64,000 nt of DNA from Methanococcus maripaludis. GTDB lineage: Archaea > AGJL01 > Methanococci > Methanococcales > Methanococcaceae. The position numbers and the translations under genes were made by a program. Under the pieces are notes generated by a model. That model searched no databases, was not told the DNA's origin, and worked only from the letters and a program-made list of their open reading frames with translations. Every line of letters starts with the position of its first letter. The stretch's first letter is position 1. The stretch is from positions 179,303 to 243,302 of the forward strand of contig NZ_JACDUL010000003.1 of the NCBI RefSeq assembly GCF_013760955.1, read 5' to 3'. Below are positions 36,508 through 46,649 of this stretch, piece by piece.

Positions 36508-37548
36508 TTATCCCACCAAATAAGTTATAAATCCCAAGTTTAGTGCAATAATTACACAGTAGGCTACAAGAACAAATGGAACAAACGGGTACGTTGTTAA
36601 AACATTTAATTCTCCAATAATTTTCCCTTCACTTTGTAATTTATGTAATAGTTCCAAATTTTCATCTGAAAGACCTTCCCCATCAGTCATTAACGATTTT
36701 CCTTCGGTTTTTCCCATTTCGCCATAAACCATGTGTTTAAATCGTTTCAAAATATTTGCATTCTCAACAGTTACTTCGCCGTTGTCTTTTATAGTTACAA
36801 TATCTCGAATTATATCTCCTTCTTTTAATTCATCGATTTGCTTTTTTGAAGAGATTTCAGCACCCGTTAAGGCATATATTACCAGCGAAATTAATGAAAG
36901 CTGTCCAATGTATACGAAAAATAAAACAAATACATTCTCAGATACAAAATACGAAGGATTAATTAAATAAAATCCAATTAAATAAATTGGCGTGAAATAT
37001 CCGAGTTTATTGGATATAACCCGATATTTTGGGATTTTTCTTGAGATAATTATCGATAAAATCACATAAATCCAGAGTATTATCTTTGTATTCCCAATAG
37101 AATATATTTCGGTAATTGAAACTATTATTCCAATAACCATTGCAAGGTATGCAGACGAAGGGATAATATCCTTCCAGTAATTTTTTAATATTTTAGTCAT
37201 TGGAAAAATTGCTGCAAATAATGCGCTTAAACCAATTAATATTAAAATATCTTTCGGAACGAAATATATAGTTTCTGCTGCGAAAATTGGGGATATTGCC
37301 GTAAACATTTTAACGTCTCCACCACCCATGCCGACTCCAAGAATTAAACATAAAATTAATGTTGCAAAAAACGAAATTATCGCATCAAACCCGAAAAAAT
37401 AATACCCGATTGGCAGATTAACAATTAACATCAAAATAATTACAAAATGAGGAATGATTCGCTCTTTAATATCTGTAAATGTTGCAGTTAGTATGAGTAA
37501 AAAATTGAGTAAATAAACTCCTAAAATTAAATTATCAAACCCAAACAT
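36508..37548 (-). CDS. eppA: Prepilin peptidase EppA
   Basis: 346 aa. An A24-type aspartic peptidase that removes the class III signal peptide from pilins, distinct from the archaellin peptidase FlaK. Catalytic pair: D27 in A-T-F-T-D-I-K and the G-x-G-D-like motif G-G-G-D-V-K-M-F near residue 77. Eight or more membrane segments, with a long cytoplasmic region at about 230-315 that is longer than in FlaK. It follows the Cys-rich gene by 14 bp and precedes epdA by 1 bp. Confidence 0.9.
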   Translation of the reverse strand: MFGFDNLILGVYLLNFLLILTATFTDIKERIIPHFVIILMLIVNLPIGYYFFGFDAIISFFATLILCLILGVGMGGGDVKMFTAISPIFAAETIYFVPKDILILIGLSALFAAIFPMTKILKNYWKDIIPSSAYLAMVIGIIVSITEIYSIGNTKIILWIYVILSIIISRKIPKYRVISNKLGYFTPIYLIGFYLINPSYFVSENVFVLFFVYIGQLSLISLVIYALTGAEISSKKQIDELKEGDIIRDIVTIKDNGEVTVENANILKRFKHMVYGEMGKTEGKSLMTDGEGLSDENLELLHKLQSEGKIIGELNVLTTYPFVPFVLVAYCVIIALNLGFITYLVG

Positions 37549-37562
37549 GATTTTTTCCGCCT

Positions 37563-37931
37563 TTAAACTGAATTATCCTTTCCAAGTTTTTCTTCGACTC
37601 TTTTTTTAATCCCCATTAAAATGTCCTGTTTGTCGATAAATTCGATTGAATCATTTATTTCTTTGTCTTTAGTAATTTCTGTAATCTCCCTTAAGACTTC
37701 TGCTGCGATTTCTGGTTTATGAATCCATTTGCAATTCATACAACTCCAGATTAAAGATCCGTCTTTTCTTTTTATAAATTCTCCCAAATCTTCATCCTCA
37801 CAAGGATAAAATGGGCAGTAACACCATAGGCATGACTGATTTTCATAGTGACAAGGATAGTACTCGCAATCCCGATTTGCCCCACAAAGTGAAAGAACTT
37901 TTTTTAAGTGGTCTTTTGCTAAATCTATCAT
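37563..37931 (-). CDS. Cysteine-rich small-domain protein, first in the pilus operon
   Basis: 122 aa. The N-terminal 70 residues hold ten Cys in pairs (C-E-Y-Y-P-C, C-L-W-C-Y-C-P-F-Y-P-C, C-M-N-C), the pattern of the archaeal Cys-rich small domain (PF04071 type), which probably binds zinc or Fe-S. The C-terminal half is charged and helical. GGTGATTAT precedes ATG 37931. It is 14 bp from eppA and may share its transcript, but such domains also occur beside cobalamin genes, so a pilus role is not certain. Confidence 0.75.
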   Translation of the reverse strand: MIDLAKDHLKKVLSLCGANRDCEYYPCHYENQSCLWCYCPFYPCEDEDLGEFIKRKDGSLIWSCMNCKWIHKPEIAAEVLREITEITKDKEINDSIEFIDKQDILMGIKKRVEEKLGKDNSV

Positions 37932-38012
37932 ATAATCACCATTTTCACTTATCGAATGAAATATATAGTAATTTAATCTATTTATTGTTTTATATGTGCC
38001 CGAGGTGAATTA

Positions 38013-38699
38013 ATGAAAGATCTGATCACTCTTGCAGAGGAAATTAAGGATGAAAAATTAAAAAAACTGGTTATCGAATTTATAAACGATCCGATCCCAA
38101 AACATCCTGAAATTAAAAGTACGGGAATTACCCTTGAAAAATCACCAGCAAGTGCCAAACGACATCACAAATACCCGGGAGGATTAATAGAACATACCGT
38201 TGCAGTTACAAAGATGGCTGTAAAAATGGCTGAAGCCTTGGAAGAAACATACGGAATTGAATTAAATAGAGATTTACTAATTTCAGGCGGAATACTTCAC
38301 GACCTCATGAAACCCCAAAATTACCAGTTAAAAGACGGAAAATTCGACCACCTTTCTGATTTTCACCTCGATCACTTAACACTTGGAATTGCGGAGCTTT
38401 ACAGAAGAGACTTTCCACTCGAAGTTATAAAGGTCGTAGCAAGCCATCACGGAGATCACGGACCGGTAAGTCCAGATTCAATCGAAGCTTGGTTAATTCA
38501 TCACGCTGACAATGTAGATGCTGCAATTAATGATATAGGAATTAGAATATGTCAAGCAAGAGCAAGAGAGTTTGGAATCGATGATTCACAAATTTATAAA
38601 ATTGTTAATCCATTAAAATTATATGAAATGCGCAAAAAATTGGGAAAAGATAAAGTAAAAGAATTTTTAAAGGAAAAATTGGAAATAAAGGATGAATAA
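38013..38699 (+). CDS. HD-domain metal-dependent phosphohydrolase
   Basis: 228 aa. HD superfamily: H-H-K-Y-P-G-G-L-I-E-H-T near residue 48, catalytic H-D in G-G-I-L-H-D-L-M-K-P near residue 95, and A-S-H-H-G-D-H-G near 148, with a final H-H-A-D-N-V-D. It is likely a nucleotide or phosphoester hydrolase; the substrate is unknown. ATG 38013 follows GAGGTGAA. It is transcribed divergently from the pilus operon, across an 81 bp gap with TATA-like tracts in both directions. Confidence 0.85.
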   Translation: MKDLITLAEEIKDEKLKKLVIEFINDPIPKHPEIKSTGITLEKSPASAKRHHKYPGGLIEHTVAVTKMAVKMAEALEETYGIELNRDLLISGGILHDLMKPQNYQLKDGKFDHLSDFHLDHLTLGIAELYRRDFPLEVIKVVASHHGDHGPVSPDSIEAWLIHHADNVDAAINDIGIRICQARAREFGIDDSQIYKIVNPLKLYEMRKKLGKDKVKEFLKEKLEIKDE

Positions 38700-38814
38700 T
38701 TAATTTATTTTATTACTGACTTTTTTAGATCGTCCGATTCAAACAAAAACAAATATATATTATTTTTTAGATATGAGTTTGGGTCATTAAAATAATGATA
38801 TGGTGGTTAACAGC

Positions 38815-39597
38815 ATGTTTGACGTTAAAAAGCTAATTTTACTCGGATTAGTAGTAAGTTTGGTTGCATTTTCAGGTTGCACCGAAGACCAAGCTTCTGC
38901 TGAAAGTTCAATGACTATGAAAGAAGGCATTTTGGTTGTTGGAACAGACCCAACATTCCCTCCATTTGAAGAAAAAAACGCTGATGGAGAACTTGTAGGT
39001 TTTGACATTGACTTGATGAAAGCCCTTGGAGAAAAAATGGGCTTAGAAATACAGTTTGTTGAACAGCCTTTTGATGGTATTATTCCTGCATTAAAAGCAG
39101 AAAAATTCGACTGTATTATCTCCGCAGTTACAATTACTGATGATAGAGCAAAAGAAGTTGCTTTTACAAATTCATACTTTGATGCGGCACAAGTTATCGC
39201 AGTTTTAGTTGATGATGAGAGTGTTCAAAGTGTAGATGATTTAGCTGGAAAAGTTGTTGCAGCACAGCTTGGAACAACTGGAGAATATGAAGCACAGCAC
39301 TACGCTGAAGAATTAGGATTTGAAATAAAATCATACGAAGTAATGGCTGATGCATTTATCGACATGGAAAATGGAAGAGTTGATGCTGTAGTTACAGATG
39401 ATGGTGTTGCTCAAAGATTCCTCGATACAAAACCAGGCTTTTACAAAGTTGTTGGAGAACCAATGACTGCTGAAAGCTACGGTCTTGCAGCAAACTTGGA
39501 TAACCAAGAATTAATCGATGCACTTAATGCTGCATTATCAGAAGTAAAAGAAGATGGCACATACGATGAAATCTACGCAGAATGGTTTGATAACTAA
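38815..39597 (+). CDS. Polar amino-acid ABC transporter, substrate-binding lipoprotein
   Basis: 260 aa from ATG 38815. Signal peptide with a lipobox-like V-A-F-S-G-C, so Cys 22 is probably lipid-anchored. Family 3 solute-binding fold: G-T-D-P-T-F-P-P-F-E (residues 46-55), G-F-D-I-D-L-M-K-A near 64, and D-A-V-V-T-D-D near 186. Close family members bind His, Arg, Gln or Glu; the ligand here is not fixed. It heads a three-gene importer operon with the permease and ATPase that follow. Confidence 0.9.
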   Translation: MFDVKKLILLGLVVSLVAFSGCTEDQASAESSMTMKEGILVVGTDPTFPPFEEKNADGELVGFDIDLMKALGEKMGLEIQFVEQPFDGIIPALKAEKFDCIISAVTITDDRAKEVAFTNSYFDAAQVIAVLVDDESVQSVDDLAGKVVAAQLGTTGEYEAQHYAEELGFEIKSYEVMADAFIDMENGRVDAVVTDDGVAQRFLDTKPGFYKVVGEPMTAESYGLAANLDNQELIDALNAALSEVKEDGTYDEIYAEWFDN

Positions 39598-39683
39598 ACC
39601 ATTTTTTCTCTTTTATTTCAGGTTAATAAAATTTAAATAAGATATAAAGTTTTTAATTTTGTATAATGTTAAGGTGAACATAT

Positions 39684-40364
39684 ATGGTTCAGTCAATTTT
39701 GTCGCAGTTTAATTTAGAGCTATTTATTAAAATAATTCCACAATTAATCGATGGATCCATATTGACCATTAAAATAACTGTTTTTTCAATAATTATCGGA
39801 TTATTTTTGGGAACGATTCTTGGAATGGGTAGAATTTCATACAATATTCTTTATAGGTATTTTTCTTCGTTTTATATCGAATTTGTAAGGGGAACTCCTC
39901 TTTTAGTGCAGATTATGATAATTTATTTCGGGCTTCCGTCCTTTGGAATAAATTTAAGCGCATATACTGCGGGTATTTTGGCCCTCGGTTTAAACAGTGG
40001 CGCTTATGTCGGAGAAATTATAAAAGCAGGGATCTTGTCCGTTCATGTTGGGCAGATGGAAGCTGCAAGAAGCCTTGGAATGAATTATGCGCAAGCCATG
40101 AGATATATAATACTACCGCAGGCATTTAGAAACGTTCTTCCAGCAATTGGAAACGAATTCATTTTACTTTTAAAAGATTCGTCACTTTTATCAGTAATTG
40201 CCATTGTGGAATTAACAAGAGTTGGGAAGCAAATATACAGCAGTACGTACAATGCTTGGACTCCGCTCTTGGGAGTTGCTTTATTCTACTTAATTATGAC
40301 ACTTCCATTAAGCAAATTAGTACAACATATCGAAAACAGGTGGAAAATTGATAGAAATGGTTAA
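39684..40364 (+). CDS. Polar amino-acid ABC transporter, permease
   Basis: 226 aa with five membrane segments. HisM/GlnP family: V-R-G-T-P-L-L-V-Q near residue 73 and the ATPase-coupling (EAA) loop [13 protein letters not shown] near 131. AAGGTGAA lies before ATG 39684. Only one permease gene is present, so it presumably acts as a homodimer. It overlaps the ATPase start by 17 bp. Confidence 0.93.
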   Translation: MVQSILSQFNLELFIKIIPQLIDGSILTIKITVFSIIIGLFLGTILGMGRISYNILYRYFSSFYIEFVRGTPLLVQIMIIYFGLPSFGINLSAYTAGILALGLNSGAYVGEIIKAGILSVHVGQMEAARSLGMNYAQAMRYIILPQAFRNVLPAIGNEFILLLKDSSLLSVIAIVELTRVGKQIYSSTYNAWTPLLGVALFYLIMTLPLSKLVQHIENRWKIDRNG

Positions 40365-41079
40365 TATCCACAAAAAATTCAAAGAGGCCCATGTTTTAAA
40401 AGGGGTCGATTTAAAAGTAGCTAAAGGAGAAGTCTTAGTAATTGTCGGTCCAAGTGGTAGCGGAAAATCCACACTACTTAGGTGCATTAACGGGCTTGAA
40501 AAAATTACTGACGGCCATATGTACTTTGAAGGAGAAGATATAACCGATAAAAAAGTCAATATCAATAAGATAAGACAAAAAATCGGAATGGTATTCCAGC
40601 AATTTAATTTATTTCCACATTTAACAGTTTTAGACAACATCACATTTGCTCCAAGAAAGGTTTTGAAAGTTTCAAAAACTGAAGCTGAAACCCTTGCAAG
40701 AGAGCTCTTGAAAAAAGTTGGCTTGGAAGGAAAGGAAAATCAATATCCCATACAACTTTCAGGAGGCCAACAGCAAAGAGTTGCAATTGCACGTGCTCTT
40801 GCAATGAAGCCTGATGCAATGTTGTTTGATGAACCTACTTCTGCACTTGACCCTGAACTCGTAAAAGAAGTACTTGATGTGATGAAACAGCTCGCATATG
40901 AAGGAATGACCATGGTTGTTGTAACTCACGAAATGGGTTTTGCAAAAGAAGTTGGTGACAGGCTTATTTTTATCGACAACGGTCAGATTTTAGAAGATGG
41001 AGATCCTGCAGAGATATTTAGCAATCCAAAACATGAAAGAACAAAAAACTTCTTTGGAAAAATCCTTTCACATAATTAA
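40348..41079 (+). CDS. Polar amino-acid ABC transporter, ATP-binding protein
   Basis: 243 aa with Walker [10 protein letters not shown] (31-39), Q-loop, L-S-G-G-Q-Q-Q-R signature near 133, and Walker B A-M-L-F-D-E-P-T. GlnQ/HisP type. The start is TTG 40348, four nt after AGGTGG inside the permease gene; the family normally starts M-I-E-M-x-N-I-H-K, which this gives. The overlap implies translational coupling with the permease. Confidence 0.95.
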   Translation: MIEMVNIHKKFKEAHVLKGVDLKVAKGEVLVIVGPSGSGKSTLLRCINGLEKITDGHMYFEGEDITDKKVNINKIRQKIGMVFQQFNLFPHLTVLDNITFAPRKVLKVSKTEAETLARELLKKVGLEGKENQYPIQLSGGQQQRVAIARALAMKPDAMLFDEPTSALDPELVKEVLDVMKQLAYEGMTMVVVTHEMGFAKEVGDRLIFIDNGQILEDGDPAEIFSNPKHERTKNFFGKILSHN

Positions 41080-41095
41080 AAACTTAAAAATAAAA

Positions 41096-42217
41096 TTAAT
41101 ATTTTTTTGAATGGTATTCTGATATTAAAACGACCAGATCTGAAAGTTCTGCATCTGTTTTCAAACCATAAGGATTATAGTGAACTCTTGAAACTTTAAA
41201 TCCATTTTCTTTTAAGTTTTCCATTATATCATTTACTGGAGGAACCAGTTTTTTTATAAAACTACATAGTTCGTGTATGTCGAAACATCCTACCTGTTCA
41301 ATTTTTGATTCTTTTGAAATCAGTTCTAAAATATCTATTGCTCGTTTTGAATAATTTCTGTTTTTTGCAGTTTCAAGCGAATTTTGAACTATATTTTTAT
41401 CTGAAATTTCACCCAAATAGAATGGGCCAGCATATCCTTTTTCATACCCTTCTTCAAACGTTTTAAAAGATTTCTGCTCACTATCCTGTCTGATGTATCC
41501 TAAATTTTCAATTGCAGAATCTGCTTTTCCAGCTCCGCGTTCTGTAACCATGAAAGTTCTTGCATAGTGGTCCGTAACGTGTGAAAATATCGGTTTTAGC
41601 CCGATATCATATTTTGAAGCCATCTTTACGGCATATCCAATCATTAAACGTACTGCAAGTTCCTTATCCCCTTTTAAAGGTATTGCATTATATTTTCGAA
41701 TGCACGTTTTTCGGTATGCCCCGCACAAAACAGCAGTGTCTGTTGCAGTCATACATAAAAGCCCGCCTTTTGTAAGGCTTGCCCTGATTCCACTGTCCAA
41801 ATAGGGAACTGGAGAACCAAAGGGATCAAGATCAACTACATTAAATATCTTAAAGTTTTTTGAAAGGAGTACATTTGCATCTTCGTGAAATACTTCAACA
41901 TTTTCGAGTTCATTTAATTTTAAATTTTCTTTTATCATTTTTACGGCACTTGGATTGATATCTCCAATTGAAACCTTTAATTCTCCGTTAAATTTCAATT
42001 CATTTGCGTATCTAATTCCCCTTGCACCACTACCGCCAAGAGGATCGCACATTAGAAATTCGTCTCTTTTAAAATTATCCAAAAATGATTGTACAACCGA
42101 AACAGAAATATCACGGTTGGTTTCCATCACCGGATTGTAAAATACAGTATCTTTTTTTGATAAAGTTGATTCCTCTGGAACCATTAATTTTGTCTCGCCT
42201 TCACTAATTATTTTCAT
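41096..42217 (-). CDS. trm1: tRNA (guanine(26)-N2)-dimethyltransferase
   Basis: 373 aa, archaeal Trm1 length. It uses SAM to make m2,2G26 at the junction of the D and anticodon stems. Motifs: F-Y-N-P-V-M-E-x-N-R-D-I-S (residues 27-39), D-P-L-G-G-S-G-A-R-G-I-R near 59, and D-L-D-P-F-G-S-P near 129. GGTGACGTGA precedes ATG 42217. It is convergent with the amino-acid importer (17 bp) and divergent from nrdD. Confidence 0.96.
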   Translation of the reverse strand: MKIISEGETKLMVPEESTLSKKDTVFYNPVMETNRDISVSVVQSFLDNFKRDEFLMCDPLGGSGARGIRYANELKFNGELKVSIGDINPSAVKMIKENLKLNELENVEVFHEDANVLLSKNFKIFNVVDLDPFGSPVPYLDSGIRASLTKGGLLCMTATDTAVLCGAYRKTCIRKYNAIPLKGDKELAVRLMIGYAVKMASKYDIGLKPIFSHVTDHYARTFMVTERGAGKADSAIENLGYIRQDSEQKSFKTFEEGYEKGYAGPFYLGEISDKNIVQNSLETAKNRNYSKRAIDILELISKESKIEQVGCFDIHELCSFIKKLVPPVNDIMENLKENGFKVSRVHYNPYGLKTDAELSDLVVLISEYHSKKY

Positions 42218-42362
42218 TCACGTCACCAGTAAATCTCAATAAATATCCGTTTTTAAGCTTATTTATATAATTAAAGCTCGAAATTCGTATCGATAATGAT
42301 ATATACTAATCGTACTAATCCTATGATAAAGACATAATATAAATTCTAGTTATAAATACCCT

Positions 42363-42407
42363 GTTAATATTGTGATTTGGGCGGTATTTGGGTATCGCAA
42401 TATTAAC
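42363..42407. promoter_or_regulatory. Long inverted repeat at the nrdD promoter
   Basis: Arms GTTAATATTGTGAT (42363-42376) and ATCGCAATATTAAC (42394-42407) pair over 14 positions with one G-T wobble, around a 17-nt loop rich in G (GGGCGG, TTTGGG). A TATAAATA lies at 42351-42358, which puts the transcription start at about 42380, in the middle of the dyad. An operator for a repressor of the ribonucleotide reductase gene, or a 5' leader hairpin, are the two readings; the operator fits the position best. Confidence 0.55.
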
Positions 42408-42450
42408 CATTTTATTAATTATTTGGCTTACTCTCTTTTTAGGTGGTTCA

Positions 42451-44763
42451 ATGATAGCTAATTCGAAATATGCTGATTTCAAAATAAATGTTGTCAAAAG
42501 GAGTGGCAACGAAGAAACATTCAACGTCAACAAACTTGTAAAATCCCTTTTAAATTCAGGAGTAGATTATGAAAATATAGATGCGATATTATCAGAAATC
42601 TACGGTAAAGTTTACAATGGAATGTCTACAGACGACTTAAAATCAATTCTTTACAAAACTTTGAAGGAATATGACAAAAAAACGGGTAAAAGTTACTCTA
42701 AAAAATACATGTCTGAAAACTGTTTAAAAATCAGAACTTCAGAAAAAGAATTTGAACCATTTAATAAAGAAAAGATTGTAAAAGCGCTGATTCAAGAAGC
42801 TGGCGCTGATTTAAAAACTGCTGAAAGAATAGCGGTAGAAGTAGAAGCAGAAGTTAAAAATTTAACTGTAAATTATTTAACTGCTCCAATGATTCGTGAA
42901 ATTGTAAATACGAAGCTTATTGAACATGGCCTGGAAGAATTCAGACACAAACACACGAGACTTGGTATTCCGGTTTACGATATCGTTAAATTAATCGAAA
43001 GAGGATCTAAAGACAACGCAAACCTCATGCACAACCCGGAAAGTATTCACAAATGGGTTGCTGACGAAACGATGAAGCAGTTTGCACTTTTGAACGTATT
43101 TCCAAAATATATTGCAGATTCTCACATGAAAGGAGATATCCACCTCCACGATTTAGAATATGCTGCAGTTAGAACTGTTTGCTGCCAGCACGACCTTAGA
43201 AACTTCTTCAAACACGGATTAAAAGTAGATGGTACTGGAAGACATACAAGTGTTTCAAAACCTGCAAAACACCCTGACGTTGCATTACAACATGCTGCAA
43301 AGGTTTTGAGTGCTGCTCAATGTGAAATGTCTGGGGGACAGTCTATAGATGAATTTAACATCTGGCTTGCACCATACATGAGAGGACTCGACTATGAAGA
43401 AGTAAGGCAACTCATGCAGTTATTCATTTACGAAATGAACCAGATATATGCTGCAAGAGGTGGTCAGGTCGTATTCAGTTCAATTAACCTCGAATTAGAA
43501 GTTCCGGAATTTTTAAAAGGCGAAGATGCAATAAAAGCAGGCGCTGTTGTTGGAGCTTACGAAGAATACGATTACGAAGTTAAATTGATTGCAGAGGCAC
43601 TTGTAGATGTTTTAATGGATGGTGATGCATACGGAAAACCATTTTTATTTCCTAACGTCATTTTTAAATTAAGAGAAAATGCATTTAAAGATGAAAATAA
43701 AGATTTACTCGTGAAAATACATGAATTAAGTGCTAAATGGGGATTACCCTACTTTATAAACATGCTTGCAGACTATCAATATGGAAATACCAATGCAATG
43801 GGATGCAGAACTAGATTGAGCGGTGAATGGGGCAATTCGATTGAAGAAAGTTCACTTAGAACTGGAAATATGCAGTGGTATACATTAAACCTCCCAAGAA
43901 TTGCTTATGAAGCTGATGGTGATGACGGAAGATTATTTGAGATACTTGACGAAAAATTAAGTCTCGCAAAACATGCTTTAGAGATAAAACATGATATTTC
44001 AAAAAGAAGACTCTACCACGATAACGTTTTACCATTCTTAACACAGAAGTTCGATGGAGAACAGTATTACCGATACGATAGCACAACGAAAACTTTTGGA
44101 TTCGTTGGTTTAAACGAACTGTTAAAGTACCATGTTGGAAGTGAACTTCACGAGTCACCAGAAGCACTCGCCTTTGGTATAAAAGTAATTTCACATATCA
44201 GGAAATATGCAGATGACCTGAAAAAAGAAACAGGACTTAGATGGACCGTAACCCAAACTCCTGCTGAAAGTACTGCTGGAAGATTTGCAAAATTCGACCA
44301 CAGATACTACCCTGAAGAAACAAAATCCGTAGTAAATGGCGATTTAAGCGATGTAAACAGTATCTACTACACCAATTCTTCACACGTAAGGGTAAATGCG
44401 GAAGTCACTTTGGGTGAAAAAGTAAGCATTGAAGAAAAATTCCACGAACTCTGTAACGGTGGACACATCGGACACTTCTGGAATGCTGAAGCTTACGCAA
44501 ACCCTGAAGTTTTAATGGATATAACCAGAAAAATGACAAAAACAGATATCGGATTCTGGACATACACGAAAAATTTAAGTATCTGTGAAAAATGTAGCCT
44601 TGCAATGAGTGGTTTAAAAGACAACTGTACTAACTGCGGAAGTGAAAACGTAGAAAAATTCTCAAGAATTACTGGATACCTGCAAAACGTTTCAAACTGG
44701 AACAAATCAAAACAAAGAGAATTAATCGATAGAAAAAGCACACTTCCTGGAAGAAGAGTTTAA
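42451..44763 (+). CDS. nrdD: Anaerobic (class III) ribonucleoside-triphosphate reductase
   Basis: 770 aa from ATG 42451, with GGTGGTTCA directly upstream; a 21-residue hydrophobic extension to 42388 reads through the dyad and is probably not translated. It reduces NTPs to dNTPs with a glycyl radical. An ATP-cone domain occupies residues about 10-100, the C-terminal zinc site is C-x2-C ... C-x2-C near 712-728, and the glycyl radical motif R-I-T-G-Y-L-Q-N lies near residue 738. The activase NrdG is not in the window. Confidence 0.96.
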   Translation: MIANSKYADFKINVVKRSGNEETFNVNKLVKSLLNSGVDYENIDAILSEIYGKVYNGMSTDDLKSILYKTLKEYDKKTGKSYSKKYMSENCLKIRTSEKEFEPFNKEKIVKALIQEAGADLKTAERIAVEVEAEVKNLTVNYLTAPMIREIVNTKLIEHGLEEFRHKHTRLGIPVYDIVKLIERGSKDNANLMHNPESIHKWVADETMKQFALLNVFPKYIADSHMKGDIHLHDLEYAAVRTVCCQHDLRNFFKHGLKVDGTGRHTSVSKPAKHPDVALQHAAKVLSAAQCEMSGGQSIDEFNIWLAPYMRGLDYEEVRQLMQLFIYEMNQIYAARGGQVVFSSINLELEVPEFLKGEDAIKAGAVVGAYEEYDYEVKLIAEALVDVLMDGDAYGKPFLFPNVIFKLRENAFKDENKDLLVKIHELSAKWGLPYFINMLADYQYGNTNAMGCRTRLSGEWGNSIEESSLRTGNMQWYTLNLPRIAYEADGDDGRLFEILDEKLSLAKHALEIKHDISKRRLYHDNVLPFLTQKFDGEQYYRYDSTTKTFGFVGLNELLKYHVGSELHESPEALAFGIKVISHIRKYADDLKKETGLRWTVTQTPAESTAGRFAKFDHRYYPEETKSVVNGDLSDVNSIYYTNSSHVRVNAEVTLGEKVSIEEKFHELCNGGHIGHFWNAEAYANPEVLMDITRKMTKTDIGFWTYTKNLSICEKCSLAMSGLKDNCTNCGSENVEKFSRITGYLQNVSNWNKSKQRELIDRKSTLPGRRV

Positions 44764-44888
44764 CTTTTTTTTAAATATTTTTATTTTTCAAATTTTCTAT
44801 TTTTTAGATTTCGTTTGTGGTTTTTATAAAATTTTAAATACTTTTGAAGATATATTCCAGACTAATTTAAGATAATAAAGGTGTTTTA

Positions 44889-45590
44889 ATGAGAGCTATC
44901 TGTGTACTCAGTGGAGGACTTGATTCTGCGGTAACTTCACTAGCTGCAAAATTCGAAAACTACGATATTACTACCGTTACATTTAATTACGGGCAGATGG
45001 CATTAAATCAGGAAATAAAATCTGCTAAAAAAATATCTGAGATTTTAAACGCTGATCATCATGTAATAGATATTAATTTTGTAAAAGAGTTCAGTAAAAG
45101 TGGATTAAATACTGGAGAGATCCCTGAACCTGAAAAAGAAGACCTTGACGATTTTGAAAAATCTGAAAAAACCATGAAAGCTGTCTGGGTTCCTGCAAGA
45201 AACATGATCATGTTTTCCATTGCATCGGGATTTGCAGAAGGAATTGGTGCAGAAAAGATATTTTCAGGGTTAAATAAAGAAGAAGGAGTAACTTTTCCAG
45301 ACAACACCCCGGAATTCATTGAAAGATTTAATAAAAGCCTTGAATATGGTACATTAAATAAAGTTAAGATGGTTGCACCATTATATGAATTAAATAAACC
45401 CGAAATTGCAAAATTAGGAAAAGAACTTGAAGTAAAACTTGATTTAGAAGTTTTAAAGTACAGTTATTCATGTTACAGGGATAATGGGGAAGATTATTTA
45501 CACTGTGGAACTTGTGAAAGCTGTATGAGAAGAAAAAGAGCATTTAAAGAAGCAGGAATAGTTGATCCAACAAAATATCTCGTTGAATAG
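44889..45590 (+). CDS. queC: 7-cyano-7-deazaguanine synthase QueC
   Basis: 233 aa. It makes preQ0 from 7-carboxy-7-deazaguanine with ATP and ammonia, here for archaeosine at tRNA position 15. N-type ATP pyrophosphatase P-loop L-S-G-G-L-D-S-A (residues 7-14), zinc site with C-x-x-x-x(8)-C-G-T-C-E-S-C near the C-terminus. AGGTGTTTTA precedes ATG 44889. egsA follows after 7 bp. Confidence 0.96.
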   Translation: MRAICVLSGGLDSAVTSLAAKFENYDITTVTFNYGQMALNQEIKSAKKISEILNADHHVIDINFVKEFSKSGLNTGEIPEPEKEDLDDFEKSEKTMKAVWVPARNMIMFSIASGFAEGIGAEKIFSGLNKEEGVTFPDNTPEFIERFNKSLEYGTLNKVKMVAPLYELNKPEIAKLGKELEVKLDLEVLKYSYSCYRDNGEDYLHCGTCESCMRRKRAFKEAGIVDPTKYLVE

Positions 45591-45597
45591 TGAAAAA

Positions 45598-46602
45598 ATG
45601 ATCGTAATTCCAAGATACACAATAATTAAAGAAAAAGCTTCGATTAGAATACCTGAAATCCTTGATAACCTTAATTTAAAAAATCCCCTCGTAATTACGG
45701 GTAAAAATACTCAAAAATACAATAAAGATTTCGATTTTATTTACTACGACGAGATTGAAACTTCAGATTTGGAAAATCTAAAAAATTATACGAAAGATTA
45801 TGATTCCGTCATAGGAATTGGTGGTGGACGGCCAATAGATATTGGAAAATTGATTGCACACAAATCAAAAAAACCTTTCTTGAGCGTTCCAACAACTGCA
45901 TCAAATGACGGGATTGCATCCCCTATCGTTTCATTAACCCAACCTTCTTACATGACGGAAGCACCAATTGCAATAATTGCGGATACGGAAATAATTAAAA
46001 AATCTCCAAAAAAACTCCTTTCCGCAGGTATGGGTGACATTGTATCAAATATTACCGCAGTTTTAGATTGGGAACTTGGAAAAATTGAAAAATTGGAAAA
46101 ATACAGCGATAGTTCAGGAATTTTTTCCAAAACAATTGCTATTGAACTTATGGATTATGTTTTAAATTCAGATCTGGAAGAATATCCAAAAAAACTTGTA
46201 AAGGCACTTATTGGAAGTGGAATTTCTATTGCAATTGCCCACTCATCAAGACCTGCATCAGGAAGCGAACATCTGTTTTCGCATGCTCTTGACAATATGA
46301 AAGAAAAATATGGCATAGATACGAATTCACTACATGGGGAACAGTGCGGAGTTGGAACTCTTGCAATTGCCCAAATCTACCTTGAAGAAGGAAAAATCGA
46401 AGTTGAAACGGTTGAAATGATTAAAAATTCATTGAAAGCAGTTGATGCACCAGTTACTGCAAAACAGCTTGGTTTTGATGAAGAAATTTTAAGTGAAGCG
46501 CTTTCTTCAGCTCATTCCCTTAGAAACAGGCATACAATTTTAAGAAATGGACTTTCAAAAGAAAAAGCAAGAGAAATTCTTGAAAAATCTGAAATCATTT
46601 AA
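45598..46602 (+). CDS. egsA: sn-glycerol-1-phosphate dehydrogenase EgsA
   Basis: 334 aa from ATG 45598; the frame extends to 45562 inside queC but the family starts at I-V-I-P-R. The enzyme reduces dihydroxyacetone phosphate to sn-glycerol-1-phosphate, the backbone of archaeal lipids. NAD(P) motif [10 protein letters not shown] near residue 76, P-T-T-A-S-N-D-G near 99, and zinc ligands in the S-E-H-L-F-S-H and L-H-G-E-Q segments. AGTGA from the queC stop may serve as its ribosome site. Confidence 0.95.
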   Translation: MIVIPRYTIIKEKASIRIPEILDNLNLKNPLVITGKNTQKYNKDFDFIYYDEIETSDLENLKNYTKDYDSVIGIGGGRPIDIGKLIAHKSKKPFLSVPTTASNDGIASPIVSLTQPSYMTEAPIAIIADTEIIKKSPKKLLSAGMGDIVSNITAVLDWELGKIEKLEKYSDSSGIFSKTIAIELMDYVLNSDLEEYPKKLVKALIGSGISIAIAHSSRPASGSEHLFSHALDNMKEKYGIDTNSLHGEQCGVGTLAIAQIYLEEGKIEVETVEMIKNSLKAVDAPVTAKQLGFDEEILSEALSSAHSLRNRHTILRNGLSKEKAREILEKSEII

Positions 46603-46649
46603 TTTATTTTAATTATTTGATATTTTTAAAATTAAAAAAGAATAAAATT

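Noticed and set aside
40348-40364. Overlap of permease and ATPase genes as a possible frameshift
   Set aside because: Both proteins have normal ends and family-standard starts; the overlap is a usual form of translational coupling.
42388-42450. N-terminal hydrophobic extension of NrdD
   Set aside because: It is a translation of the promoter dyad, has no ribosome site, and the family begins near the ATG at 42451, which has GGTGG.
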